Origin: an uncultured Lachnospiraceae bacterium
Lineage (GTDB): Bacteria > Bacillota > Clostridia > Lachnospirales > Lachnospiraceae
NCBI GenBank assembly: GCA_934364805.1
Contig: CAKRMH010000010.1
Location: forward strand, 1-64,000
Direction of reading: 5' to 3'
Length of the DNA: 64,000 nucleotides
Program-made: the position numbers and the translations under genes
In this document: positions 43,258 through 52,488 of the stretch, piece after piece
Position numbering within the stretch: position 1 is the first letter of the stretch
Layout of the letters: each line of letters begins with the position of its first letter
Notes under the pieces: model-generated
What the model saw: only the letters and a program-made list of their open reading frames with translations
The model's database searches: none
Told to the model about the DNA's origin: nothing

Positions 43258-43291
43258 AAAAGTGGATGACACCAAATGTCATCCACTTTTT
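43258..43291. terminator. Bidirectional terminator between flippase and protease genes
   Basis: AAAAGTGGATGAC and GTCATCCACTTTT form a 13-bp stem with T5 on the plus strand and T4 on the minus strand. It lies between two convergent genes and can serve both. Confidence 0.92.
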
Positions 43292-43311
43292 ATTATTCTT
43301 CTATCTTTCTT

Positions 43312-46300
43312 TTAGACATCCCCATCTTCTTTGCATCGTTCTCTGCTTTCTGCGATGAACATTCCGGCTCCGATCAGTGCCGTTGCAATCAGCCAGAATG
43401 CAAGAACATTATTGTCCATTGTATCCGGGCTCTTTACTTTTGATGTATCAGAATTCTGTATTTCTGTGTTATTTCCTGTATTCTTGTCTGTATTCTTGTC
43501 GATATTCGTGCTTCCACCAGATTCTGAGACTCCTGCCCCTGTACCGACTGAACCAGAATCTCCTGATCCCTTGCTGTCTTTCTTATCCGTATCGTAGTAT
43601 GCAACTGCATAGGTTGAGAATTTATCTGTTTCAAAGGATAAGATTCCTGTTTCTGCATTCCAGCTTGATGCAATAATCTCTGGAACACCATTATGTAATC
43701 TGACAACCTGATAGGTACGAATTTTCGAAGTATCTTTCAGTAACAGATCTTCTGTCAATTTCATATTGACTGTAATTTTTGTGGCTGTGTTCGGAATTAA
43801 TGTATTGTCCGCAATCACAATTCCATTTTTATCGGTAACCGTTAATAAAACAGATATGTCTGTATACATGCCAATTCTACTATTCGAATTAAGAACTGAT
43901 GCAATCAGTTTTTTCTGCTCATCTGATATATTTGTTGTAATTCCGGTCACCTTTATAATAATAGAAGCACTTCCTCCATCTGCCACAATTTTCTTCTGCT
44001 CTTCGGTCAAAACAGTGTCTTTGAGTTTCGTATCATCCACGGATATCTCTGTTTTAATATCTCCGGTTGACACTTCTATTTTTACCTCATTCCTGTCAAC
44101 TGGCTGATCCGGGGTAACCGGCTGATCCGGCTCGCTTGGTTTGTCCGGGGTAACTGGCTGATCCGGCTCACTTGGTTTGTCCGGGGTAACTGGCTGATCC
44201 GGCTCGCTTGGTTTGTCCGGGGTAACTGGCTGATCCGGCTCACTTGGTTTGTCCGGAGTAACTGGCTGATCCGGCTCACTTGGTTTGTCCGGGGTAACTG
44301 GCAGCTTCGCAATGATTTTGTCGAGTATCACGCTATCTTCTGCTGTTCCGCATGTTATACTTATAACAGCCTTTGCATTTCCTTCCAAACTTGTGGTTGC
44401 TTCTGTCTTGGTAAGTTCACCCACAATTACTACTGCATCTGTTAATCCAGATTCTGTTAATGCTTCATTAATCACAGCCTGCACTGATTCTCTGGTAATG
44501 TCATTAGTTGCCTCTATTTGTGCTACTGCATCACTTACAATGGTCTTTACCTCGGACACTTTCTCTGAATCCGTCTTTTCCGGTTGAGTCTCCGGTTTTT
44601 TCGTCCAATGTGCATAAAGTGTCTGATTCGCTGTAAGTTCCACTAACGTTGTTTCTTCTACCTGTTCTCCATTTTCAGCCTCTGTAAACCATCCTGAGAA
44701 AGTATATCCATCCCGCACTGGCTGCGGCAGTTCACCATATGTCTCACCCGGTTTTACTTCTTTATTATTTGTATCCACAGAGCCACCGTTTGCATCAAAT
44801 GTAACTGTGTATGTCTGTTCAACCGGTGGGATTTCCTTATTATTTGTCGTAAATGCTTTGATACGATAATTATTCGATGAAGGCGAATATCTTCCATATC
44901 CATAATAAAAACTTACTTTATCCTTATTGAAATTATCACTGGCAATACTTTCAAATGTAGTCGTTGATGTATCACTCGGATTTATTGCTTCGGAATAAGA
45001 ATATTCGCATTCTATTACTTTTTGATCTGTTTTAAGCACAATAGCATAGGAACTTCCCGGTTGCAGTATTACTTCATTCTCTAAAGGAATCGTATAATAT
45101 CCTGCATACGCTGTCTGGCCCTCGACAACTGCACTTTTTATTCCACTTTCAGGATTGGATGTATCTGTCAGATTTGTATAGACTTCTATCGTATAATTTA
45201 CATTTGCCGTTTTCATAAATGATAATGAAACAGCCTTTAAAGTCTCAGATGCAACTCCCTGTTTCTCAGCAACCGTATACACATTTGCAACCTGATTATA
45301 ATAAACATCTGTTGCAGTTTGTAACGCACCGTCGTACTGATAATTATTATCATAGTCATCCGCTGGTGCAAAATCAAATGCCCATGCTGTATCTGTCAAA
45401 GAATTCGTCTCATAAGACATCCAAAAATATCCAAGATAGTCAGATCCCCAGCTGTTTCTTACGAGCCATGCACCATTATTTTGTGGTTTTGTGCTCCCCG
45501 AAAAATTATCTTTGGAATAATTGTCATCCCATCCAACGATCATTACAGCATGTCCACCACCTGCTCCAACAGTTGATGCACTATCAAAATAAGAATTATT
45601 AATATGATTCTCTCCGCTGTAATAATGTGTATACAATACTCCAACAGCACCATGTTCCATAATCTGCTGCTTCACATCATCCGGCTGGGACTTAATGTTA
45701 ATTCGATAAACATTCTCCAAATGCGCAACATCGCTGTTGTATGCATAGGAGGCATCAAGTCCATTCTTCAATACTGCGTCTGCATCTGTATACGGAACAT
45801 CACTCTCTGACGCTGCTCCGCTCCACTGGCTCAACCTGCGCATCGCAAATTCATAATTGCCTCCACGATTCAGAAAGTTTTCTGACGCAATATTGTCGTA
45901 ATACCTTGTATAATCTCCCTGTGTTCCACCTAATGGATCAACAACCGAATTATTCGTAAAATATGCCAGTTGTAATTCGCTGAGATCGATATCTTTATCA
46001 AAAGTTCCATCATTAATCAGATCAAACTCTGCCAGTCCCATTGTTGAAAATGCCCAACATGTACCATATGGGTTCTGATCTCTGATCCCTGGATATTCAT
46101 CCTCGAGAGTCTGTACTCCGTTATCCGGATACGATGCCGGTATCTCAGAATACCATGAATAACCAGCTTCATTCTCAGGAGCATTCCTATCAAGATCACT
46201 CTCGATATACCCATCGGTATTCATTACTTCATTCTCATTACCCGATTCATTGTCTGCCCAGACATAATTTAATGTTGAGGTAGTGAGTAAAAATGCACAG

Positions 46301-46332
46301 GTAAACAGTGCAGCTATTTTCTTCCCTTTCAT
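43312..46332 (-). CDS. Secreted papain-family (C1) cysteine protease with surface-anchor features
   Basis: About 1006 aa. Signal peptide (MKGKKIAALFTCAFLLTT), papain domain with oxyanion Gln and nucleophile Cys in RDQNPYGTCWAFS, His in GGGHAVMIVGWDDNY and Asn in WLVRNSWGSDY, then a lectin-like region. One InlB/Listeria-Bacteroides repeat (TVTFDANGGSVDT to LYAHW) follows, then five 12-residue VTPDKPSEPDQP units, a beta-rich domain and a C-terminal SPDTMD motif before a helix and basic tail, a probable degenerate sorting signal. The ATG at 46332 has AAAGGAA before it; the one at 46350 does not. It probably processes surface or host proteins. Confidence 0.88.
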   Translation of the reverse strand: MKGKKIAALFTCAFLLTTSTLNYVWADNESGNENEVMNTDGYIESDLDRNAPENEAGYSWYSEIPASYPDNGVQTLEDEYPGIRDQNPYGTCWAFSTMGLAEFDLINDGTFDKDIDLSELQLAYFTNNSVVDPLGGTQGDYTRYYDNIASENFLNRGGNYEFAMRRLSQWSGAASESDVPYTDADAVLKNGLDASYAYNSDVAHLENVYRINIKSQPDDVKQQIMEHGAVGVLYTHYYSGENHINNSYFDSASTVGAGGGHAVMIVGWDDNYSKDNFSGSTKPQNNGAWLVRNSWGSDYLGYFWMSYETNSLTDTAWAFDFAPADDYDNNYQYDGALQTATDVYYNQVANVYTVAEKQGVASETLKAVSLSFMKTANVNYTIEVYTNLTDTSNPESGIKSAVVEGQTAYAGYYTIPLENEVILQPGSSYAIVLKTDQKVIECEYSYSEAINPSDTSTTTFESIASDNFNKDKVSFYYGYGRYSPSSNNYRIKAFTTNNKEIPPVEQTYTVTFDANGGSVDTNNKEVKPGETYGELPQPVRDGYTFSGWFTEAENGEQVEETTLVELTANQTLYAHWTKKPETQPEKTDSEKVSEVKTIVSDAVAQIEATNDITRESVQAVINEALTESGLTDAVVIVGELTKTEATTSLEGNAKAVISITCGTAEDSVILDKIIAKLPVTPDKPSEPDQPVTPDKPSEPDQPVTPDKPSEPDQPVTPDKPSEPDQPVTPDKPSEPDQPVTPDQPVDRNEVKIEVSTGDIKTEISVDDTKLKDTVLTEEQKKIVADGGSASIIIKVTGITTNISDEQKKLIASVLNSNSRIGMYTDISVLLTVTDKNGIVIADNTLIPNTATKITVNMKLTEDLLLKDTSKIRTYQVVRLHNGVPEIIASSWNAETGILSFETDKFSTYAVAYYDTDKKDSKGSGDSGSVGTGAGVSESGGSTNIDKNTDKNTGNNTEIQNSDTSKVKSPDTMDNNVLAFWLIATALIGAGMFIAESRERCKEDGDV
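44122..44301 (-). repeat. Five 36-bp tandem repeats inside the protease gene
   Basis: Units start at 44122, 44158, 44194, 44230 and 44266, nearly identical in DNA with only silent differences such as CTCACT/CTCGCT. They encode a Pro-rich wall-spanning stalk, reading VTPDKPSEPDQP. A sixth, partial unit follows at the lower-coordinate end. Such near-identity makes copy number prone to change. Confidence 0.92.
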
Positions 46333-46424
46333 TACTTCATTCCTTTCCATTCAATGCCATCATTGTATCTAGGACTATCTTACCATATTCATCAAATAAT
46401 TTCCATCATTTTTAAAATTATATA

Positions 46425-47771
46425 TTAACCAATGATCAGATTCTCTGATTTCATAACCTGAATCATCTGATCTACATAACGCTGACAGAGTTCATCGGTC
46501 CCTGCTTCCACCATAACCCGGACAACTGGCTCTGTACCACTTTCACGCAGAAGGATTCGTCCATTGTCACCAAGTGCTGCTGTAATCTTCTGTACCTCTT
46601 CCTGAACCTTTGGATTATTTACCGCTGTTGGCTTATCTGCCACACGCACGTTTTTCAAAAGCTGTGGGAACATCTGCATTCCTCTGCACAACGTTCCAAG
46701 ACTCTGTTTCTTCTCAAGGATTACTTCCATCAGCATGATCGCAGTAAGGATTCCATCACCGGTTGTTGCATGTTTACTGAAGATGATATGACCTGACTGT
46801 TCTCCACCAAGTACATAACCATTTGCAACCATGGCTTCATTCACATATTTATCTCCAACTGTTGTGACACATACATTGATATCTTCACGCTTCATTGCCT
46901 TGAATAAACCAAGGTTTGACATGATCGTTGCAACAACGGTATTATTCTGAAGTTTTCCACATTCTTTCAGATATTTACCACATACATAAAGAACATAGTC
47001 TCCATGTACTTCCATTCCGTTCTCATCAACAGCAATACAACGGTCTGCATCACCATCAAAAGCAAATCCACAGTCCAGATTCTTTTCTCTTACCAGCTTC
47101 TGAAGATTCTCAATATGCGTTGATCCACAAGCCATATTGATATTTGTTCCATCCGGCTCATTTCCTACCACATATGTTTTGGCTCCAAGAGCATCAAACA
47201 CACTTTTTGCAATGCTGAACGAACTTCCATTTGCACAGTCCAGACCAATTCTCATTCCATCATAGGATCTGGTAGCCAGCGAAATAAGATATCCCACATA
47301 GCGGTTTCTTCCAATTGCGTAATCCTTGGCCACACCAACTTTATCCTGGAACGCAAATGGAAGTTCTCCCATATTTCCGTCAATGTACTTCTCCATTGCA
47401 GCTTCTACATCTGCTGAGATCTTATGTCCATTTCCATCCATTACCTTGATTCCATTATCATAGAACGGATTATGACTTGCAGAAACCATAATTCCACAGT
47501 CAAAATTTTCTGTACGAACAACATACGCAACACTCGGGGTTGTTGTTACATGAAGCAGATATGCATCTGCACCGGATGCTGTAATTCCTGCAACCAGGGC
47601 GTACTCAAACATATAACTGCTTCTTCTTGTATCCTTGCCGATCACAATGCGTCCCTTATGGTTCTGATTATAATACCAGCCAAGGTAACGTCCAATTTTA
47701 TATGCATGATCCGCTGTCAAGACTTTATTAGCCTCCCCGCGGAATCCGTCTGTACCAAAATACTTACCCAT
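46425..47771 (-). CDS. glmM: Phosphoglucosamine mutase
   Basis: A 448-aa hexosamine mutase. GTDGFRGEAN opens the protein, the phosphoserine is in SASHNPFYDNGIKV, the metal site is DGDADR and the sugar loop GEQSGHI. It forms glucosamine 1-phosphate for UDP-GlcNAc, needed for peptidoglycan and the surface glycan. It follows the LCP gene by 58 bases on the same strand. Confidence 0.95.
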   Translation of the reverse strand: MGKYFGTDGFRGEANKVLTADHAYKIGRYLGWYYNQNHKGRIVIGKDTRRSSYMFEYALVAGITASGADAYLLHVTTTPSVAYVVRTENFDCGIMVSASHNPFYDNGIKVMDGNGHKISADVEAAMEKYIDGNMGELPFAFQDKVGVAKDYAIGRNRYVGYLISLATRSYDGMRIGLDCANGSSFSIAKSVFDALGAKTYVVGNEPDGTNINMACGSTHIENLQKLVREKNLDCGFAFDGDADRCIAVDENGMEVHGDYVLYVCGKYLKECGKLQNNTVVATIMSNLGLFKAMKREDINVCVTTVGDKYVNEAMVANGYVLGGEQSGHIIFSKHATTGDGILTAIMLMEVILEKKQSLGTLCRGMQMFPQLLKNVRVADKPTAVNNPKVQEEVQKITAALGDNGRILLRESGTEPVVRVMVEAGTDELCQRYVDQMIQVMKSENLIIG

Positions 47772-47829
47772 GAATCTTATCCTCTTTTCATTTACTGCAT
47801 AATTTTATTCAGCATCTGCGTACTATATA

Positions 47830-49356
47830 CTATTGTGCTGCTACATCTTCATCTGCCAGCGTTTCTCCGGAGAATACCTTGTTAATCAGTTCTTTTGCAT
47901 GATCAACCGTATCCTGATCCGGCTCCATCACATAAAGCTGCTGTCCCGGAGCGGAATACGTATAATTGGAAGAATTCTCGCCCGTTACTGCATAAGACTT
48001 TACATTCCAGGAAGAACCATCTGATAACTGCATCTTTACAAGATTACCAAGATTATCCTGACTCATATCCATCACAAACATGCCTTCCATGCTGTCCATG
48101 ATATCTCCGTAATGCTTCAAGATCGTAGTTCCTGAAGAAGCTTTCTGGATAATCGCACTGATCACAGCCATCTGATGACGTCCACGTGCATTATCACCAT
48201 CTGCAAAATGATGACGTTCTCTTACATAAGAAAGAGCTTCCTTACCATTCATTGTATTGATTCCCTCACTGAACGAATATCCGTCATCGGTAGTCACAGC
48301 CTGATCCACATCCACATCCACACCGTCGATTGCATCGATCATCGTCTCAAACCCGGTAAAATTGATCTGCATATAATAATCTACCGGTGTATCATATAAC
48401 ATGGAAAGCGTATCCATCGAGCACTGTACACCATAGATTCCTGCATGTGTCAGCTTATCCTTTGCACCACCGGAAACTGAAGTCTGTACATAATAATCAC
48501 GTGGTGTATTTAAAAGCAATACCTGCTTTGTCTCCGGATTCACAACAGCAAGCAGGTTTACGTCACTCCGGCTTGTTGCCAGCTTATCGCTTCTTGTATC
48601 GGATCCACTAATATATACAACAAATGGATCTTTCGTTACTTTTACATCTCGTTTTTCGTCCTCATCCACTTTAATACGATATGTGTACACAATTCTGGTA
48701 TCATCCGAGAAGTTCTGATAAGCTTCCTGATCTTCCAGAATGGATTCATAAGCTTTGTTCAGAATCATTGCATCTGTCTGTCCGCTGTATAACGCATCTA
48801 CCATTGCATTCACAGAATCATAATTCTCTGTTGCAACTTCCTTATCCAATTGATCGTTAATATCGTTCAATGCTGCCTGCGTATTCTCTGCATCATAAGA
48901 ATCTGTCATTCCAAACGTGCTTTCTGTAAGATCATTAATCGATTGTGCCGGTGAATCCTTCATAACATATACACCGATCTCAATATACTGTCCATCTTCA
49001 TTTGTGATTGCACCAAACGCATCATTTACTTTTGTCATCACATACGTTAATAGCCCACAGAGTGCGATCATGATCACTGCAAGGATCATGGCGATCTTAC
49101 GATGTTTTCTGAGCCGTTTCCTCTGTGATATCTTATTTCCCGTTTTCTTATCGTTCTTTTTTTTCGGTTTCACAAAAAAAAGAACCGTAGTTACAGCCTG
49201 CATAATAGCAAGGATTGCAATTCCTGCAAACAATATCACATTTGGAATCATATTAGATTGGATCACTTCATATACTGCGGCGATTTCAACAACTGCCTGA
49301 AGCAGAATTATCAGACTGCCAAGCAGATATAAAATCTTCTTTGTTGTCTTTGTCAT
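47830..49356 (-). CDS. LCP family transferase with extended membrane N-terminus
   Basis: A 508-aa protein. Three or so membrane spans lie in the first 115 residues (LLGSLIILLQAVVEIAAVY, NVILFAGIAILAIM, IAMILAVIMIALCGLL). An insert of about 130 residues resembling a solute-binding fold follows (IEIGVYVMKDSPAQSINDL), then the LCP domain with VYISGSDTRSDKLATSRSDVN, LLNTPRDYYV and YVRERHHFADGDNARGRHQM. It probably attaches the capsule-like glycan to peptidoglycan. It lies after cpsD in the cps operon. Confidence 0.91.
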   Translation of the reverse strand: MTKTTKKILYLLGSLIILLQAVVEIAAVYEVIQSNMIPNVILFAGIAILAIMQAVTTVLFFVKPKKKNDKKTGNKISQRKRLRKHRKIAMILAVIMIALCGLLTYVMTKVNDAFGAITNEDGQYIEIGVYVMKDSPAQSINDLTESTFGMTDSYDAENTQAALNDINDQLDKEVATENYDSVNAMVDALYSGQTDAMILNKAYESILEDQEAYQNFSDDTRIVYTYRIKVDEDEKRDVKVTKDPFVVYISGSDTRSDKLATSRSDVNLLAVVNPETKQVLLLNTPRDYYVQTSVSGGAKDKLTHAGIYGVQCSMDTLSMLYDTPVDYYMQINFTGFETMIDAIDGVDVDVDQAVTTDDGYSFSEGINTMNGKEALSYVRERHHFADGDNARGRHQMAVISAIIQKASSGTTILKHYGDIMDSMEGMFVMDMSQDNLGNLVKMQLSDGSSWNVKSYAVTGENSSNYTYSAPGQQLYVMEPDQDTVDHAKELINKVFSGETLADEDVAAQ

Positions 49357-49385
49357 GATGTAAGATACCTCTTTCTTTTCTGCTG

Positions 49386-50327
49386 TTATTTCTGTGTTCT
49401 CTGCGGATTAGCCGGATCTAAGGATGCCATCGTCATCCCGGTATCCGTTTTGTGTTTTGCAGCTCTTGATGCGCGGCTAATACCGCTTTCACGCTTCGCA
49501 CTCTCCTGCATGAACAACTCACTCTTTGTCAGTTCAGGTGTTGGTGCTGTAGCAGCCTGCATCGGTGGACCTGAACTGGAGCTTTCCTCCAGGTCTTCCT
49601 CCTCGTAATATTTGCCGTAATATTTGCCATAGTATCTGCCATAATAGCGTCCCTGCTTCTTATAATCCACCTTATTCAACACCACGCCAAGTATTTTACA
49701 CCCACTATTTGCAAGCTGTTCTTTTACCCCCTGTGCATAGCGGTATTTGATCTCACCAGACTTCATAACAAGGATTGCACCATCCGATACTCTTGCAAGA
49801 ATTGCTGCATCTACCACAAGTCCAAGTGGCGGTGCATCAATAATAATATAATCATAGTTATTCCGCATGATCTGAAGCGTTTTATCCAGAAGCGGATTCG
49901 ACAATAATTCTGCCGGGTTCGGCGGTATGACATTGCCTGCAAGGATCAGATTCAACCCCCGGATATTCGTCGTAAGCAGCACCTCTGCAATTGATGCCTG
50001 CCCTGCGAGGAAATGCGCCAGTCCTTTTTTATGAATTCCTCCTTCCACATTGGTTGCCATAATTGATTTTCTCAGATCTGCATCGATAAGTACAACTTTT
50101 TTATGAAGATCCGCAAGTGCGATTGCCAAATTCAGTGATGTTGTGCTTTTTCCTTCTCCGCCTATGCAGCTTGTCATTACAATGACTTTCGTATCGCTTC
50201 CGCTAAACTGGATATTCGTACGCAAAACTTTCATCTCTTCGTTCACTTCATAAGAAAGTTCCCGGTTTTTGATGATTATTTTATTTTCATTGAAATCATA
50301 TTCCTGACTATTCATTCCAGGTATCAT
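49386..50327 (-). CDS. cpsD: Bacterial tyrosine kinase CpsD/CapB
   Basis: A 313-aa BY-kinase. Walker A GGEGKSTTSLN, Walker A' VVLIDADLRKS and Walker B YIIIDAPP are clear. The C-terminus has a Tyr cluster, seven or more tyrosines within YYGRYYGKYYGKYYEEE, which is the autophosphorylation tail. A further 70-residue polar extension follows, longer than the usual 230-aa form. It acts with the CpsC membrane adaptor to regulate polymer length. The DNA for the cluster is a short tandem repeat (49600-49650). Confidence 0.93.
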   Translation of the reverse strand: MIPGMNSQEYDFNENKIIIKNRELSYEVNEEMKVLRTNIQFSGSDTKVIVMTSCIGGEGKSTTSLNLAIALADLHKKVVLIDADLRKSIMATNVEGGIHKKGLAHFLAGQASIAEVLLTTNIRGLNLILAGNVIPPNPAELLSNPLLDKTLQIMRNNYDYIIIDAPPLGLVVDAAILARVSDGAILVMKSGEIKYRYAQGVKEQLANSGCKILGVVLNKVDYKKQGRYYGRYYGKYYGKYYEEEDLEESSSSGPPMQAATAPTPELTKSELFMQESAKRESGISRASRAAKHKTDTGMTMASLDPANPQRTQK

Positions 50328-50359
50328 CCTTTCCGTTCCAATGCATGGGGCTTATCCTT

Positions 50360-51127
50360 CTAACCAACTCTCTTCTTGCGTCCATGCCTTCTGCTATGGT
50401 CTTTGCCACGGTTTCTGCCTCTGCTGCGCCGTCCACTGCTTTCTTCCTGATTCAGTGGAATTGCTGCAAGTGTTGTTAATCCAAGATATTTCGTAACATC
50501 ATCACGATCCACAATCGTATCATCCATCAAGGTACGTGTCAGTATAAAAATTGCTGCAAACAATAATCCCACCATAGCCCCAACTGCAGTATTCTTTACA
50601 GTATTCGGGCTGACAGGGCGGTCTGGTGTAACGGCACTGTCTGCAACACTTGGCTTATCTGTCATCATAACTTCAGCAATCCGGTTTGCCGTTGCCTCCG
50701 ACATCGCATTTGCAATATCCTTTGCCAGAACCGGATCCGGATTCCTAACGATGATCTTCAGAATCTGCGTACCACTTGGATTCGTTACGGTTATATTCTT
50801 ACTCAACTGTTCATATGTCGTATCCAGATCCAATTCATTAATTACATTCTCAACTACAGTTCTTGTCGTTGCCAATGTCTCAAAATCTACCGTAAGCTGC
50901 TGTCCGACCTGCACATCCAGATAAGAAGAGATACTCGTACTTTTGGACAGAATATAAATCATTGATGTCGCTTCATACTGTGGTATTACAAGAAGTTTTG
51001 TTCCTCCATATGCTACAGATGCCCCAAGTATCATGCACAAAATCAATGCCCATGCATTTTTTATTAATACATGAAACAACTCTAAAAGATCAATTTCAAC
51101 TTCATCATCCTTGATCTGTTCCTTCAA
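50360..51127 (-). CDS. cpsC: Polysaccharide co-polymerase / kinase activator CpsC (Wzz-like)
   Basis: A 255-aa protein with two membrane helices (about 20-42 and 178-200) flanking an extracellular loop. The N-terminal DLLELFHVLIKNAWALI is typical of the Wzz family; PVSPNTVKN precedes the second helix. It activates CpsD and sets chain length. The start codon is TTG, with GGAG seven bases upstream. The C-terminus is strongly basic (GRRSRGRNRGK). Confidence 0.9.
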   Translation of the reverse strand: MKEQIKDDEVEIDLLELFHVLIKNAWALILCMILGASVAYGGTKLLVIPQYEATSMIYILSKSTSISSYLDVQVGQQLTVDFETLATTRTVVENVINELDLDTTYEQLSKNITVTNPSGTQILKIIVRNPDPVLAKDIANAMSEATANRIAEVMMTDKPSVADSAVTPDRPVSPNTVKNTAVGAMVGLLFAAIFILTRTLMDDTIVDRDDVTKYLGLTTLAAIPLNQEESSGRRSRGRNRGKDHSRRHGRKKRVG

Positions 51128-51167
51128 GTTTCTTCTCCTTTCTGTCTACCGTGCTTTCTTTATCATC

Positions 51168-51650
51168 TTAAGGCTCTACCGCCTGTGTGTCCTCTTGTGT
51201 ATCCACCTGCTGCGTGTCTTCAGATGTATTCTCAGTCTGATTCTCCTGATCCTGTGAATCTTTCACATTTTCATCTTCGTTCTTTGCATCAGCATCTTTC
51301 CTTGAATCTTCTGTTTTTCTGCTTCCCGTCTTGCAGGATAACACCTGTGAAACTCTGCTCACATTACTGTTTCTATCTAAAGCAACATACGTCACCTTTG
51401 CCCTTGTCCCATCCTCAGATACTCTGACACTGTCCACAAACAAAGTATTTGAAACATCTCCGTCCTTTTTATCTATAGCTGTAACATTGGATAAAAGGCT
51501 CTTATCATCCGGATATCCATAATAAGTCGGAACATTAGCAGTAAATTCAATTACTGGTCCTTCATTATCTCTGGCAACTCTTAAAAAAACACATCCAGCT
51601 ACAGCGGCTGCTGTAAGCAATGCGATCAAAATTCCCAATCTTTTACCCAT
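51168..51650 (-). CDS. Putative lipoprotein with Ig-like domain in cps operon
   Basis: A 160-aa protein with an N-terminal hydrophobic segment ending in VAGC, a possible lipobox. Residues 28-105 look like a bacterial Ig-like (DUF5011-type) domain: GPVIEFTANVP, DKKDGDVSN and YVALDRNSNVS. The rest is a charged, low-complexity Glu/Asp/Gln tail. Position between cpsB and cpsC suggests a part in surface glycan export or in anchoring. I know no named homologue. Confidence 0.65.
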   Translation of the reverse strand: MGKRLGILIALLTAAAVAGCVFLRVARDNEGPVIEFTANVPTYYGYPDDKSLLSNVTAIDKKDGDVSNTLFVDSVRVSEDGTRAKVTYVALDRNSNVSRVSQVLSCKTGSRKTEDSRKDADAKNEDENVKDSQDQENQTENTSEDTQQVDTQEDTQAVEP

Positions 51651-51666
51651 AATGCTTTCTCCTCTG

Positions 51667-52392
51667 TTATAGCTCCTTATTACTTACCATCCGCTGTGGA
51701 TTATCCTTAAGGATTCTCTCCATATATTCCATGCCGTGTATCTTCTTCAGATACTCCGCACATTTGAGCATCTGCGGTCTGCGATCTGTAACATTATGTG
51801 CATCTGAACCAACAAAATCTACCAGATCCTGCTTTACAAGCTTATGTACGAACCGCTTTGCCTGAAAACCACATTCACCGGAAAATGTACCAGCATTGAC
51901 CTGGATATATCCCCCCATGTCAACCAGTTCTTCCACACGCTCTGTATGACCAAGCAGTGCTCCGCACCGTTCCACATGCGCAACAACCGGTCGGTATTGT
52001 GCAGCAATTAATGTCCTCAGACAATTATATATCAGATCATATGTATCATTCATTGAAAATTCAATCAATACATAAGAAGTGCCTGCCATTGTATGTACAC
52101 GACCTTCCTGCAGCCACAAAAGCAGATCTGGATGATAATGCACTTCATTTCCAAGATAAATCTTCATTTCAGGTCTTACCTGTCCTGCAATCTCCCGTAC
52201 CCTGACATAACCACGGTCAATATCTTCTCTGGGTGTGGTAAAATACGGTTTTCGATAATGAGGAGTCAATATGATCTGTCGTATTCCCTCTTCGTATGCT
52301 ATCTGAAGCATCTGGCTGGTCATCTCATCCGATGCCGCCCCATCATCAACTTTCGGCATATAATGACTGTGTACATCAAAAAAATCCGGCAT
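51667..52392 (-). CDS. cpsB: PHP-type protein-tyrosine phosphatase CpsB/CapC/YwqE
   Basis: A 241-aa metal-dependent phosphatase of the PHP fold. Metal ligands are in DVHSHYMPKVDDGA, LTPHYR, VAHVERCGAL and DFVGSDAHNV. It removes phosphate from the CpsD tyrosine tail. It is the first gene behind a promoter, so it begins the regulatory part of the cps operon. AAGGAGCGTTT precedes the ATG. Confidence 0.93.
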   Translation of the reverse strand: MPDFFDVHSHYMPKVDDGAASDEMTSQMLQIAYEEGIRQIILTPHYRKPYFTTPREDIDRGYVRVREIAGQVRPEMKIYLGNEVHYHPDLLLWLQEGRVHTMAGTSYVLIEFSMNDTYDLIYNCLRTLIAAQYRPVVAHVERCGALLGHTERVEELVDMGGYIQVNAGTFSGECGFQAKRFVHKLVKQDLVDFVGSDAHNVTDRRPQMLKCAEYLKKIHGMEYMERILKDNPQRMVSNKEL

Positions 52393-52452
52393 AAACGCTC
52401 CTTATCTGTCATATGTAACCGGTCCTGCTATTCCCGCAAGACATTCTAAATA

Positions 52453-52481
52453 ATTGTACAATGATTCATATAAAAAAGCAA
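52453..52481 (-). promoter_or_regulatory. Probable sigma-A promoter of cpsB
   Basis: Minus-strand -35 TTGCTT (52481-52476), 17-bp spacer, -10 TACAAT (52458-52453), 60 bases before the cpsB ATG. The -10 sits in a small palindrome ATTGTACAAT. Confidence 0.6.
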
Positions 52482-52488
52482 CCGCACC

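Noticed and set aside
44122..44301. Regularly spaced 36-bp repeats resembling a CRISPR array
   Set aside because: There are no unique spacers; units are contiguous and in frame, coding a Pro-rich protein stalk. No cas genes are near.
44082..44312. 76-codon repetitive frame of RTNQ/SRIS units on the minus strand
   Set aside because: It is a second frame across the protease stalk repeat and has no start context of its own.
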